A stretch of 5,082 nucleotides of DNA. Origin: Acidimicrobiales bacterium (lineage in GTDB: Bacteria; Actinomycetota; Acidimicrobiia; Acidimicrobiales; Palsa-688). This document shows positions 1-5,082 of this stretch, in pieces. Position numbers and translations under genes: made by a program. The stretch spans positions 1 to 5,082 of the forward strand of contig JASHVH010000203.1 of assembly GCA_030039575.1 (NCBI GenBank), read 5' to 3'. The notes beneath the pieces were generated by a model that was not told the DNA's origin, made no database searches, and saw nothing but the letters and a program-made list of their open reading frames with translations. Position 1 is the first letter of the stretch; each line of letters begins with the position of its first letter.

Positions 1-275
1 CGTTCGCTCTCCTCCACCCGCGCCTGGCGCGAGATCTCGTAGGTGACCCCGCACGCCCAGACCTCGGTACGGCCGTCGACCGGCGCCAGTACTTCTACCT
101 CCTCGAGTGAGGCCCCCACGCCGCCGACCTCGTCAACGAGCCGGCGCAGGGCATCGGACCGCAACGACCACAACTGCCCTAGCGAGCCGGCAGGGAGCTC
201 CATCACTCGCTCGCCGTCGTACAGGCCGACAAGCTCCCTGGCCGAACCGGGCTGGCGGTACCTGAGGATATGCAC
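1..275 (-). CDS. Fumarylacetoacetate hydrolase (FAH) family protein, N-terminal part (cut by window edge)
   Basis: Only the first 91 residues are in the window; the C-terminal catalytic part lies beyond the left edge. The reading frame is open from a GTG start (complement of 273-275). The protein begins HILRYRQPGSARELVGLYDG and reaches EVWACGVTYEISR followed by QARVEES at residues 71-90. The motif EVWAxGVTY-x-xSRxARxEES marks the FAH subgroup that includes 2-keto-3-deoxy sugar-acid dehydratases and hydrolases, enzymes that bind a divalent metal and act on 2-keto acids in the cytoplasm. The usual second Ala of this motif is Cys75 here. The GTG start is supported by a strong AAAGGAGG just upstream (about 279-286) and by the fit of the N-terminus to the family; a TTG seven codons upstream (294-296) lacks such support. 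The gene is divergent from the sugar dehydrogenase operon, so a role in the same carbohydrate pathway is plausible. The exact substrate cannot be read from this fragment. Confidence 0.85.
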   Translation of the reverse strand, partial: MHILRYRQPGSARELVGLYDGERVMELPAGSLGQLWSLRSDALRRLVDEVGGVGASLEEVEVLAPVDGRTEVWACGVTYEISRQARVEESE

Positions 276-278
276 GAC

Positions 279-286
279 CCTCCTTT
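279..286 (-). promoter_or_regulatory. Ribosome binding site deciding the GTG start of the FAH gene
   Basis: Read on the minus strand, AAAGGAGG lies 3 bases before the GTG at 275-273. It is a near-perfect anti-Shine-Dalgarno match and is the main reason for choosing a GTG start. The spacing is on the short side. Confidence 0.7.
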
Positions 287-301
287 CCGCAGGCAATTGG
301 T

Positions 302-327
302 CGGTAGGCAAGTGGCGAGTCCTACCG
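302..327. repeat. 7-bp inverted repeat (CGGTAGG-N12-CCTACCG), possible operator or leader hairpin
   Basis: The arms CGGTAGG (302-308) and CCTACCG (321-327) are perfect complements separated by 12 bases. The element sits 27-52 bases upstream of the FAH start codon. On the minus strand its distal arm overlaps a TACGGT hexamer (324-329) that matches the actinobacterial -10 pattern TANNNT. A repressor site covering the FAH promoter, or a hairpin in the leader RNA, would both fit. No regulator gene is visible, so this is inference from symmetry and position. Confidence 0.4.
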
Positions 328-351
328 TAGCCTCAACAGGCTCTCGGCCAC

Positions 352-380
352 CCGGGCGGCCCGTCTCGTCCACCGCCCGG
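352..380. repeat. 8-bp inverted repeat (CCGGGCGG-N13-CCGCCCGG) in the divergent intergenic region
   Basis: The perfect arms are CCGGGCGG (352-359) and CCGCCCGG (373-380), separated by 13 bases. It lies between the divergent FAH and dehydrogenase genes, where a shared operator is often found. The core CGGGCGG-N13-CCGCCCG recurs with identical spacing at 2741-2767 upstream of the LLM gene. The arms are pure G+C, so chance is a real alternative in this base composition. There is no T-run, so a terminator is unlikely. Confidence 0.4.
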
Positions 381-507
381 AGGGCAGCATGAGACTGGAG
401 CCCTTTGGGGCAAGCTGCGTACGATCGCAAATTGTGCCTCCGGCGAGGGTCGTCCGGTCGACCTCGGTGGCCCGCACGCACTTTGGCTCGAGACGAGAGG
501 GGATGAG

Positions 508-1689
508 ATGCCGGGCAACCGTGATCAGTTGCGCGTTGCAATGATCGGGTACGGGTTTATGGGTGCCGCCCATTCGCACGCATGGCAGGCCGTGCGGAGG
601 GCGTTCGACTTGAGCGCCGTCCCGGCACTGTCGGTTTTATGCGGGCGGGACCGGGCGCAGGTCGAAGCAGCCGCTTCGCGCTACGGCTTTGCCGAGACCT
701 CGACCGACTGGCGCGACGTGGTCACCCGGGACGACATCGACGTCGTCGACGTCTGCACGCCAGGCGACACCCACATGGCGGTGGCGGTCGCCGCACTCGA
801 AGCCGATAAGCACGTACTGTGCGAAAAGCCGCTTGCCAACTCGGTACCTGAGGCTGAAGCGATGGCCAAGGCGGCGGAGGCGGCCCAGTGGCGCGGACGG
901 CGTTCGATGGTCGGGTTCAACTACCGGCGGGTACCGGCGGTAGTGCTGGCCCACCAGCTTGTCGCTGAAGGCCGCCTGGGCGACCTCCGTCACGTGCGGG
1001 GCGCCTACCTGCAGGACTGGCTGGTCGACCCGGCCGTGCCGCTGGCATGGCGGATGCGGCGGGAAAGCGCCGGTTCGGGCGCCCTTGGCGACATCGGCGC
1101 CCATGTCATCGACCTGGCCCAGTACCTGACCGGTGAGAGGTTGAGCGGGCTCAGCGCCAGGGCCCGGACGTTCATATCCGAGCGGCCGCTGCCGTCTGGC
1201 CCGGACGTGTTCCTGGGAGGCCAGGGCGGGACCACACTGGGGGAGGTAACGGTCGACGACGCCGTCGTGATGCACGGGGAGATCGGACCGGCATTGGCCA
1301 CGTTCGAAGCCACGCGCATGGCCACAGGACGCAAGAACGCCCTGCGCATCGAGCTCAACGGCTCAAAGGGTTCGCTCAGTTTCGACTTCGAGGCCATGAA
1401 CGAGCTGTGGTTCCTCGACGGCGACGAGGACCGCCGAATTAATGGGTTCCGCCGGGTGTTGGCCACCGAACCGGTGCACCCTTATATCCCGGCGTGGTGG
1501 CCGCCCGGTCACGGGCTTGGCTATGACCACACGTTCACCAACGAGATAGCCGATTTTGTCCAGGCCATCATCGAAGGTACGGACCCCGAGCCGAGCTTCG
1601 CCGACGGCCTGCAAGTCCAACGCGTATTGGCCGCAGTCGAGCAGAGCGCGGCCGACAATGCCGGCTGGACCGTGGTCGGCACCGGCTAG
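508..1689 (+). CDS. Gfo/Idh/MocA family sugar oxidoreductase, levoglucosan-dehydrogenase-like
   Basis: This 393-residue protein is a cytoplasmic NAD(P)-dependent dehydrogenase that probably oxidises a hydroxyl on a sugar or glycoside ring. The N-terminal Rossmann fold shows LRVAMIGYGFMG, with GxGxxG at residues 14-19. The family motif CEKP is at 105-108, with the catalytic Lys107. The C-terminal alpha/beta domain carries GFNYRR (136-141), YLQDWLVDP (167-175) and GSGALGDIGAHVIDLAQYL (189-207), with the catalytic-type pair Asp195 and His199. The blocks YLQDW, ERPLPSG, VTVDDA, EATRMATGR, HPY and PSFADGLQVQ resemble, from memory, levoglucosan dehydrogenase of Pseudarthrobacter, which makes a 3-keto sugar. 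Length is normal for the family. The ATG at 508 follows AGGGGA at 498-503; the Met at residue 12 would remove the first Rossmann strand and is rejected. The gene is first in an operon with the isomerase-like gene 27 bases downstream. The family is secure; the exact substrate, and C3 regiochemistry, are inference. Confidence 0.93.
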   Translation: MPGNRDQLRVAMIGYGFMGAAHSHAWQAVRRAFDLSAVPALSVLCGRDRAQVEAAASRYGFAETSTDWRDVVTRDDIDVVDVCTPGDTHMAVAVAALEADKHVLCEKPLANSVPEAEAMAKAAEAAQWRGRRSMVGFNYRRVPAVVLAHQLVAEGRLGDLRHVRGAYLQDWLVDPAVPLAWRMRRESAGSGALGDIGAHVIDLAQYLTGERLSGLSARARTFISERPLPSGPDVFLGGQGGTTLGEVTVDDAVVMHGEIGPALATFEATRMATGRKNALRIELNGSKGSLSFDFEAMNELWFLDGDEDRRINGFRRVLATEPVHPYIPAWWPPGHGLGYDHTFTNEIADFVQAIIEGTDPEPSFADGLQVQRVLAAVEQSAADNAGWTVVGTG

Positions 1690-1706
1690 CCGGGCCCTCA
1701 TACCGA

Positions 1707-1712
1707 AAGGAG
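1707..1712 (+). promoter_or_regulatory. Strong ribosome binding site of the isomerase-like gene
   Basis: AAGGAG lies 4 bases before the ATG at 1717, within the 27-base gap after the dehydrogenase stop. There is no room for an obvious separate promoter, which supports co-transcription and high translation of the second gene. Confidence 0.75.
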
Positions 1713-1716
1713 AGAA

Positions 1717-2727
1717 ATGCAGCGACCTATCACCCTTTTCACCGGCCAGTGGGCGGACCTGCCCTTCGTCGAAATGTGCGAACTCGCCGAAAGCTGGGGC
1801 TACGACGGGCTCGAGATCGCTTGCTGGGGCGACCATTTCGAAGTCGACAAGGCGCTGAACGATGACTCGTACATCCCCAAGCGGCTCGAATTGCTCGAAA
1901 GCCATAACCTCAAAGTGTTCGCCATTTCGAACCACTTGGTGGGCCAAGCCGTTTGTGACAACCCGATCGACGAACGGCATAAGAACATCCTGCCCGCCCG
2001 CATATGGGGGGACGGCGACCCCGAAGGCGTGCGCCGGCGAGCGGCAGAAGAACTGAAGGACACGGCCAGAGCCGCCCGGCGCCTCGGCGTGAACACCGTG
2101 ATCGGTTTTACGGGATCGTCGATTTGGCACCTGGTAGCCATGTTCCCACCAGTGCCGCCCCAGATGGTCGAGCGGGGGTACGCGGATTTCGCGGCGCGCT
2201 TCAACCCCATCCTCGACGTTTTCGACGAGGAGGGGGTGCGCTTCGCCCACGAGGTCCACCCGAGCGAGATCGCTTACGACTACTGGACAACCGTGGCCGC
2301 GCTTGACGCCGTCGGGCATCGGCCCGCATTTGGGCTCAACTTCGACCCGAGCCATTTCATGTGGCAGGATCTCGATCCCGTAGGTTTTCTATGGGATTTC
2401 CGAGACCGTATCTACCACGTGGACTGCAAAGAATCGAAGCGGCAGCTGAACGGGCGCAACGGGCGGCTCGGCTCGCACCTTCCGTGGGGTGACCCGAGAC
2501 GCGGTTGGGACTTCGTGTCGACCGGCCACGGGGATGTGCCGTGGGAGGCCGTGGTCCGGATGCTCAACGCCATCGGCTACGACGGGCCGATCTCGATCGA
2601 GTGGGAGGACGCCGGGATGGACCGCCTGATCGGCGCGCCCGAGGCACTGGAGCTTATCCGCCGGTTGTCGAAAATCAACCCTCCTGAGGCATCGTTCGAC
2701 GCCGCGTTCAGCTCTCGGAGCGACTGA
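1717..2727 (+). CDS. Sugar phosphate isomerase/epimerase family TIM-barrel protein (DgpC/LgdB-like)
   Basis: This 336-residue protein is a xylose-isomerase-like TIM barrel (AP endonuclease family 2 fold). It opens with [12 protein letters not shown] and [14 protein letters not shown] (27-40), the first strands of the barrel. Likely divalent-metal ligands are Glu179 in FAHEVHP, Asp210 in LNFDPSH (with His213), His234 in IYHVDCKES and Glu295 in ISIEWED; all the expected positions are intact. An additional [10 protein letters not shown] segment (268-277) is typical of the family. Despite the name, members paired with Gfo/Idh/MocA dehydrogenases often act on 3-keto sugars. DgpC/CarC-type proteins cleave 3-keto-C-glycosides, and LgdB-type proteins open 3-keto-levoglucosan by beta-elimination. 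The two-gene layout here, with a 27-base gap, matches that arrangement. No signal peptide is seen, so it is cytoplasmic. True isomerisation of an inositol-type or keto-sugar substrate is the main alternative. The fold is secure; the reaction is inferred. Confidence 0.93.
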   Translation: MQRPITLFTGQWADLPFVEMCELAESWGYDGLEIACWGDHFEVDKALNDDSYIPKRLELLESHNLKVFAISNHLVGQAVCDNPIDERHKNILPARIWGDGDPEGVRRRAAEELKDTARAARRLGVNTVIGFTGSSIWHLVAMFPPVPPQMVERGYADFAARFNPILDVFDEEGVRFAHEVHPSEIAYDYWTTVAALDAVGHRPAFGLNFDPSHFMWQDLDPVGFLWDFRDRIYHVDCKESKRQLNGRNGRLGSHLPWGDPRRGWDFVSTGHGDVPWEAVVRMLNAIGYDGPISIEWEDAGMDRLIGAPEALELIRRLSKINPPEASFDAAFSSRSD

Positions 2728-2740
2728 GGGCCGAGCTCCT

Positions 2741-2767
2741 CGGGCGGCACGGAGGCGTGGCCGCCCG
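2741..2767. repeat. GC inverted repeat (CGGGCGGC / GCCGCCCG) between the operon and the LLM gene
   Basis: The perfect 8-bp arms CGGGCGGC (2741-2748) and GCCGCCCG (2760-2767) enclose 11 bases. The element begins 14 bases after the isomerase stop codon. As RNA it would be a stable hairpin that could end transcription of the upstream operon, but no T-run follows. As DNA it covers the expected -35 position of the LLM promoter, so it could be an operator. The inner core CGGGCGG-N13-CCGCCCG matches the repeat at 353-379 in both arms and spacing. Confidence 0.45.
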
Positions 2768-2774
2768 GACGCGT

Positions 2775-2780
2775 TAGCGT
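2775..2780 (+). promoter_or_regulatory. -10 element TAGCGT for leaderless transcription of the LLM gene
   Basis: TAGCGT fits the TANNNT pattern of actinobacterial -10 boxes and ends 7 positions before the A of the ATG at 2787, so transcription would start at or next to the start codon. There is no Shine-Dalgarno sequence between it and the ATG (the gap is AGGCCA), as expected for a leaderless mRNA. The -35 position (about 2752-2757, GAGGCG) is not recognisable, which is common for this promoter class. Confidence 0.6.
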
Positions 2781-2786
2781 AGGCCA

Positions 2787-3620
2787 ATGCGCTTCGCCTT
2801 CAAAACCGCTCCCCAGAACACGACCTGGGAGGACATGCTCGCCGTCTGGCGGGCCGGCGACGAGATCGAGCTCTTCGAGTCAGCCTGGAATTTCGACCAT
2901 TTCTACCCCATCTTCAGTGACTCGGCTGGGCCCTGCCTGGAGGCGTGGGTCACGCTGACCGCCTTTGCCCAGGCCACGCGCCGGCTGCGGCTCGGGACGC
3001 TGGTAACCGGCATCCACTACCGCCACCCCGCCGTCCTGGCCAACATGGTGGCGACCCTGGACATCGTCTCGGGCGGCCGCCTGGAACTCGGGATCGGTGC
3101 CGGCTGGAACGAAGAAGAGTCCGGCGCCTACGGCATCCAGCTTGGCTCTCCCAGGGAGCGCAGCGACCGTTTCGAAGAGGCATGCCAAGTGCTCATCGGG
3201 CTGCTCTCGCAGGAGACGACGACCTTTGACGGCCGGTACTACCGGCTTACTGACGCCAGGTGCAACCCGAAACCGCTACAGCGGCCGCACCCACCGATCT
3301 GCATCGGGGGCAGCGGCGAGCGGCGTACACTGCGCACGGCCGCCCGGTTCGCTCAGCACTGGAACTTCGTGGGCGGGACGGTCGACGAGTTCCGGAAGAA
3401 GTGCGATGTGCTCTATGCGCACTGCGCAGAGGTGGGCCGGGACCCGAAGGACATCCTTATATCGAGCCACGTCCGCTTTAGTGGTGACCCTAAAGCGACG
3501 GCGGCGGCGGCAGCCGAACTGGGCGACGCCGGTGCCGGCCTCGCCATAGTGCAACTCCCACCGCCTCACCGTCCCGATGTCTTGGGGCCTCTGGCCGACG
3601 CACTGGCCGAAATCGACTGA
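2787..3620 (+). CDS. LLM-class (luciferase-like, F420-dependent type) oxidoreductase
   Basis: This 277-residue protein has the single TIM-barrel luciferase-like monooxygenase fold. Most actinobacterial members use the deazaflavin F420 for hydride transfer, though some use FMN. The start MRFAFKTAPQ forms the first strand. ESAWNFDHF (31-39) carries the family's W-x-x-D/E-H pattern. The core RLGTLVTGIHYRHPAVLANM (68-87) leads into LDIVSGGRLELGIGAGWNEEE (91-111), the most conserved block of the family. NPKPLQRPHPPICIGGSGERR (160-180) is the conserved cofactor-phosphate-binding segment. Length is slightly below the common 290-340 and the C-terminus is compact, but no block appears missing. The ATG at 2787 is chosen because it fits a leaderless promoter and begins the first strand. 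The gene is separated from the upstream operon by 59 bases holding a GC hairpin, so it is probably its own unit. The substrate is not identifiable; sugar phosphates, aldehydes and xenobiotics are all known in the class. Confidence 0.92.
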   Translation: MRFAFKTAPQNTTWEDMLAVWRAGDEIELFESAWNFDHFYPIFSDSAGPCLEAWVTLTAFAQATRRLRLGTLVTGIHYRHPAVLANMVATLDIVSGGRLELGIGAGWNEEESGAYGIQLGSPRERSDRFEEACQVLIGLLSQETTTFDGRYYRLTDARCNPKPLQRPHPPICIGGSGERRTLRTAARFAQHWNFVGGTVDEFRKKCDVLYAHCAEVGRDPKDILISSHVRFSGDPKATAAAAAELGDAGAGLAIVQLPPPHRPDVLGPLADALAEID

Positions 3621-3657
3621 GCCAGGATGCTGCCTCCGGCTTCAGGGCTCAGGCCGG
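3617..3657. terminator. Possible weak bidirectional terminator between convergent genes
   Basis: The LLM gene (plus) and the AKR gene (minus) converge with only 49 bases between them. That gap holds overlapping inverted repeats: CTGAGCC (3617-3623) with GGCTCAG (3646-3652), and CCGGC (3636-3640) with GCCGG (3653-3657). The first includes the LLM stop codon. Neither is followed by a T-run, so a canonical intrinsic terminator is not shown; the call rests mainly on position between convergent genes. Confidence 0.3.
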
Positions 3658-3669
3658 TGGCGAGGGCGT

Positions 3670-4671
<1,002 letters not shown>

Positions 4672-4821
4672 AATGCGGTCCTTTCTATCGGTTCCAGGCG
4701 GGGAAGCGTCCGTGATGGCGACGAACCTTCCCTCGAGGACCGCCGAACTGGGGCGCCGTCACGCTTTGCGCGTTTTTATCTGTCCTGGAGCCGCGGGGGC
4801 GCCCCTACTACCGCCGGCTGG
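4672..4821. other. Intergenic region between S53 peptidase and AKR genes
   Basis: These 150 bases should hold the end of the peptidase transcript and the AKR promoter. A 10-base perfect palindrome, GGGGCGCCCC, lies at 4796-4805, and its first eight bases recur at 4750-4757. An AT-rich patch at 4765-4779 (AGATAAAAACGCG on the minus strand) contrasts with the GC-rich surroundings and could mark a promoter, though no TANNNT plus TTG pair with proper spacing is evident. On the plus strand the same patch reads as a 4-bp stem (ACGC/GCGT) followed by five T residues, but no plus-strand gene ends here. Confidence 0.35.
4679..4684 (-). promoter_or_regulatory. Ribosome binding site of the aldo/keto reductase gene
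   Basis: On the minus strand AAAGGA lies 7 bases before the ATG at 4671, ideal spacing. It fixes the start of the aldo/keto reductase. Confidence 0.7.
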
Positions 4822-4837
4822 CTAGCCCGCCGGCGGT
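4810..4837. repeat. Long imperfect palindrome enclosing the peptidase stop codon
   Basis: The arms CCGCCGGC (4811-4818) and GCCGGCGG (4829-4836) are perfect complements, with A4810 pairing T4837. Between them is a second palindrome, GGCTAGCC (4820-4827). Only the T4819/C4828 pair breaks the symmetry, so nearly the whole 28 bases can fold into one hairpin. The TAG stop codon of the S53 gene (complement of 4822-4824) lies in its centre. It may act as a terminator or a 3' mRNA stabiliser; no U-run follows on the minus strand. Confidence 0.5.
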
Positions 4838-5082
4838 GACGCCTGTTTCAACCCCGCCAGGATCTTGTCCCCGTCCGGGGAGCCAAGGCCGGTGCACGCG
4901 TCCCAGCCGGGCCCGGCCGAGTAGGCCCCATTGGTGCCCGAAGTTATGTCATGGAGAGCAGCGATGCCGGCGGGCGAGTACAGGAACGGCTGCAGGAAAC
5001 CGACCGGCTCCCCCAGGGATTGGTTGAGCAGGGTCACTAGCCCGGCCCACAGCGGGGCGACGGCGCTGGTGCCACCGACCGT
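4822..5082 (-). CDS. S53 family peptidase (sedolisin/kumamolisin-like), C-terminal part (cut by window edge)
   Basis: Only the last 86 residues are in the window; the gene starts beyond the right edge. The frame is open to the edge, so the GTG at 5035-5037 is an internal Val and not a start. The fragment opens with [15 protein letters not shown], the sedolisin catalytic-serine motif, with the nucleophile Ser at visible residue 6 (codon 5065-5067). It continues with [16 protein letters not shown] and ends with the family's calcium site: Asp45-Ile46 in LHDITSG, then Gly57, Gly59 and Asp61 in [16 protein letters not shown]. Sedolisins are serine-carboxyl peptidases (Ser-Glu-Asp triad), usually made as secreted proenzymes and active at acid pH; the Glu, Asp, propeptide and any signal peptide lie outside this window. 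The short tail KQASPPAG ends soon after the calcium domain, so no C-terminal extra domain is present. No functional link to the sugar genes is evident. Confidence 0.9.
   Translation of the reverse strand, partial: TVGGTSAVAPLWAGLVTLLNQSLGEPVGFLQPFLYSPAGIAALHDITSGTNGAYSAGPGWDACTGLGSPDGDKILAGLKQASPPAG

Larger units (their letters stand above)
276..507. promoter_or_regulatory. Divergent intergenic region with presumed promoters for both flanking transcription units
   Basis: This 232-base stretch separates two divergent genes and must hold the start signals for both. Candidate -10 elements are TACGGT on the minus strand (324-329) for the FAH gene and TACGAT on the plus strand (420-425) for the dehydrogenase operon. 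No convincing TTGAC-like -35 box lies at the right distance from either. A locally AT-richer patch at 420-436, with a CAAATTG core, stands out from the GC-rich surroundings. No convincing small gene was found; the frames open here on either strand do not resemble proteins. Confidence 0.5.

Noticed and set aside
43..330. Plus-strand open frame of 95 codons rich in Ser, Thr, Pro and Arg
   Set aside because: Its composition is that of a shadow frame; the minus strand here encodes a clear FAH-family N-terminus with a strong ribosome binding site.
203..579. Minus-strand frames of 60-112 codons across the divergent intergenic region
   Set aside because: They overlap the start of the dehydrogenase gene or the FAH gene in other frames, are Arg/Pro/Gly-rich and resemble no protein I recognise.
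637..1275. Minus-strand open frame of 212 codons inside the dehydrogenase gene
   Set aside because: Antisense shadow of the Gfo/Idh/MocA coding sequence with no family motif.
1363..2355. Long open frame (330 codons) on the minus strand across the dehydrogenase/isomerase junction
   Set aside because: It runs opposite two well-supported genes with intact family motifs and gives no recognisable protein. Long antisense frames are normal in GC-rich DNA.
3496..3515. Short run of GCG codons in the LLM gene
   Set aside because: It encodes a small Ala run in a helix and is ordinary for GC-rich coding sequence; it is too short to call a microsatellite.
4759..4780. ACGC/GCGT stem with five T residues resembling an intrinsic terminator on the plus strand
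   Set aside because: The stem is only 4 bp and no plus-strand gene ends within 1 kb upstream, so a working terminator is unlikely.

Overview
The window is high in G+C (about two thirds by eye). It carries an F420-type luciferase-like oxidoreductase, a leaderless-looking actinobacterial promoter, a Gfo/Idh/MocA plus sugar-isomerase pair of a type common in soil actinobacteria, and the end of a sedolisin. Together these suggest a soil or otherwise free-living actinobacterium (Actinomycetota), possibly acidophilic or uncultured. The lineage is inference; no rRNA or other marker is present.

Layout. (1) Positions 1-275, minus strand: the N-terminal 91 residues of a fumarylacetoacetate hydrolase (FAH) family protein, running off the left edge. 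(2) Positions 276-507: a divergent intergenic region with two perfect inverted repeats. (3) Positions 508-1689 and 1717-2727, plus strand: a tight two-gene operon of an NAD(P)-dependent Gfo/Idh/MocA oxidoreductase resembling levoglucosan dehydrogenase and a TIM-barrel sugar phosphate isomerase/epimerase family enzyme with its metal ligands visible. (4) Positions 2728-2786: a short gap with a GC hairpin and a -10 element placed for leaderless transcription. (5) Positions 2787-3620, plus strand: an LLM-class (F420-dependent type) oxidoreductase. (6) Positions 3670-4671, minus strand: an aldo/keto reductase with an intact catalytic tetrad, convergent with the LLM gene. (7) Positions 4822-5082, minus strand: the C-terminal 86 residues of an S53 (sedolisin/kumamolisin) peptidase, with its catalytic serine and calcium site, running off the right edge.

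How the genes may work together (inference). A Gfo/Idh/MocA dehydrogenase next to a DgpC/LgdB-like TIM-barrel protein is the core of the known 3-keto-glycoside routes. In these, the sugar C3 hydroxyl is oxidised to a ketone, and a metal enzyme then eliminates the aglycone or opens the anhydro bridge. The divergent FAH protein belongs to a subfamily that includes 2-keto-3-deoxy sugar-acid dehydratases and hydrolases, so it fits a sugar-acid branch of the same catabolism. The LLM and AKR enzymes could be further redox steps or unrelated neighbours. The S53 protease appears unrelated.

No mobile element, CRISPR array, tRNA or rRNA was seen. The most unusual signal beyond the genes is one inverted-repeat architecture, CGGGCGG-N13-CCGCCCG, present both in the divergent intergenic region and just upstream of the LLM gene. 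It could be a shared operator, though chance in GC-rich DNA is not excluded.
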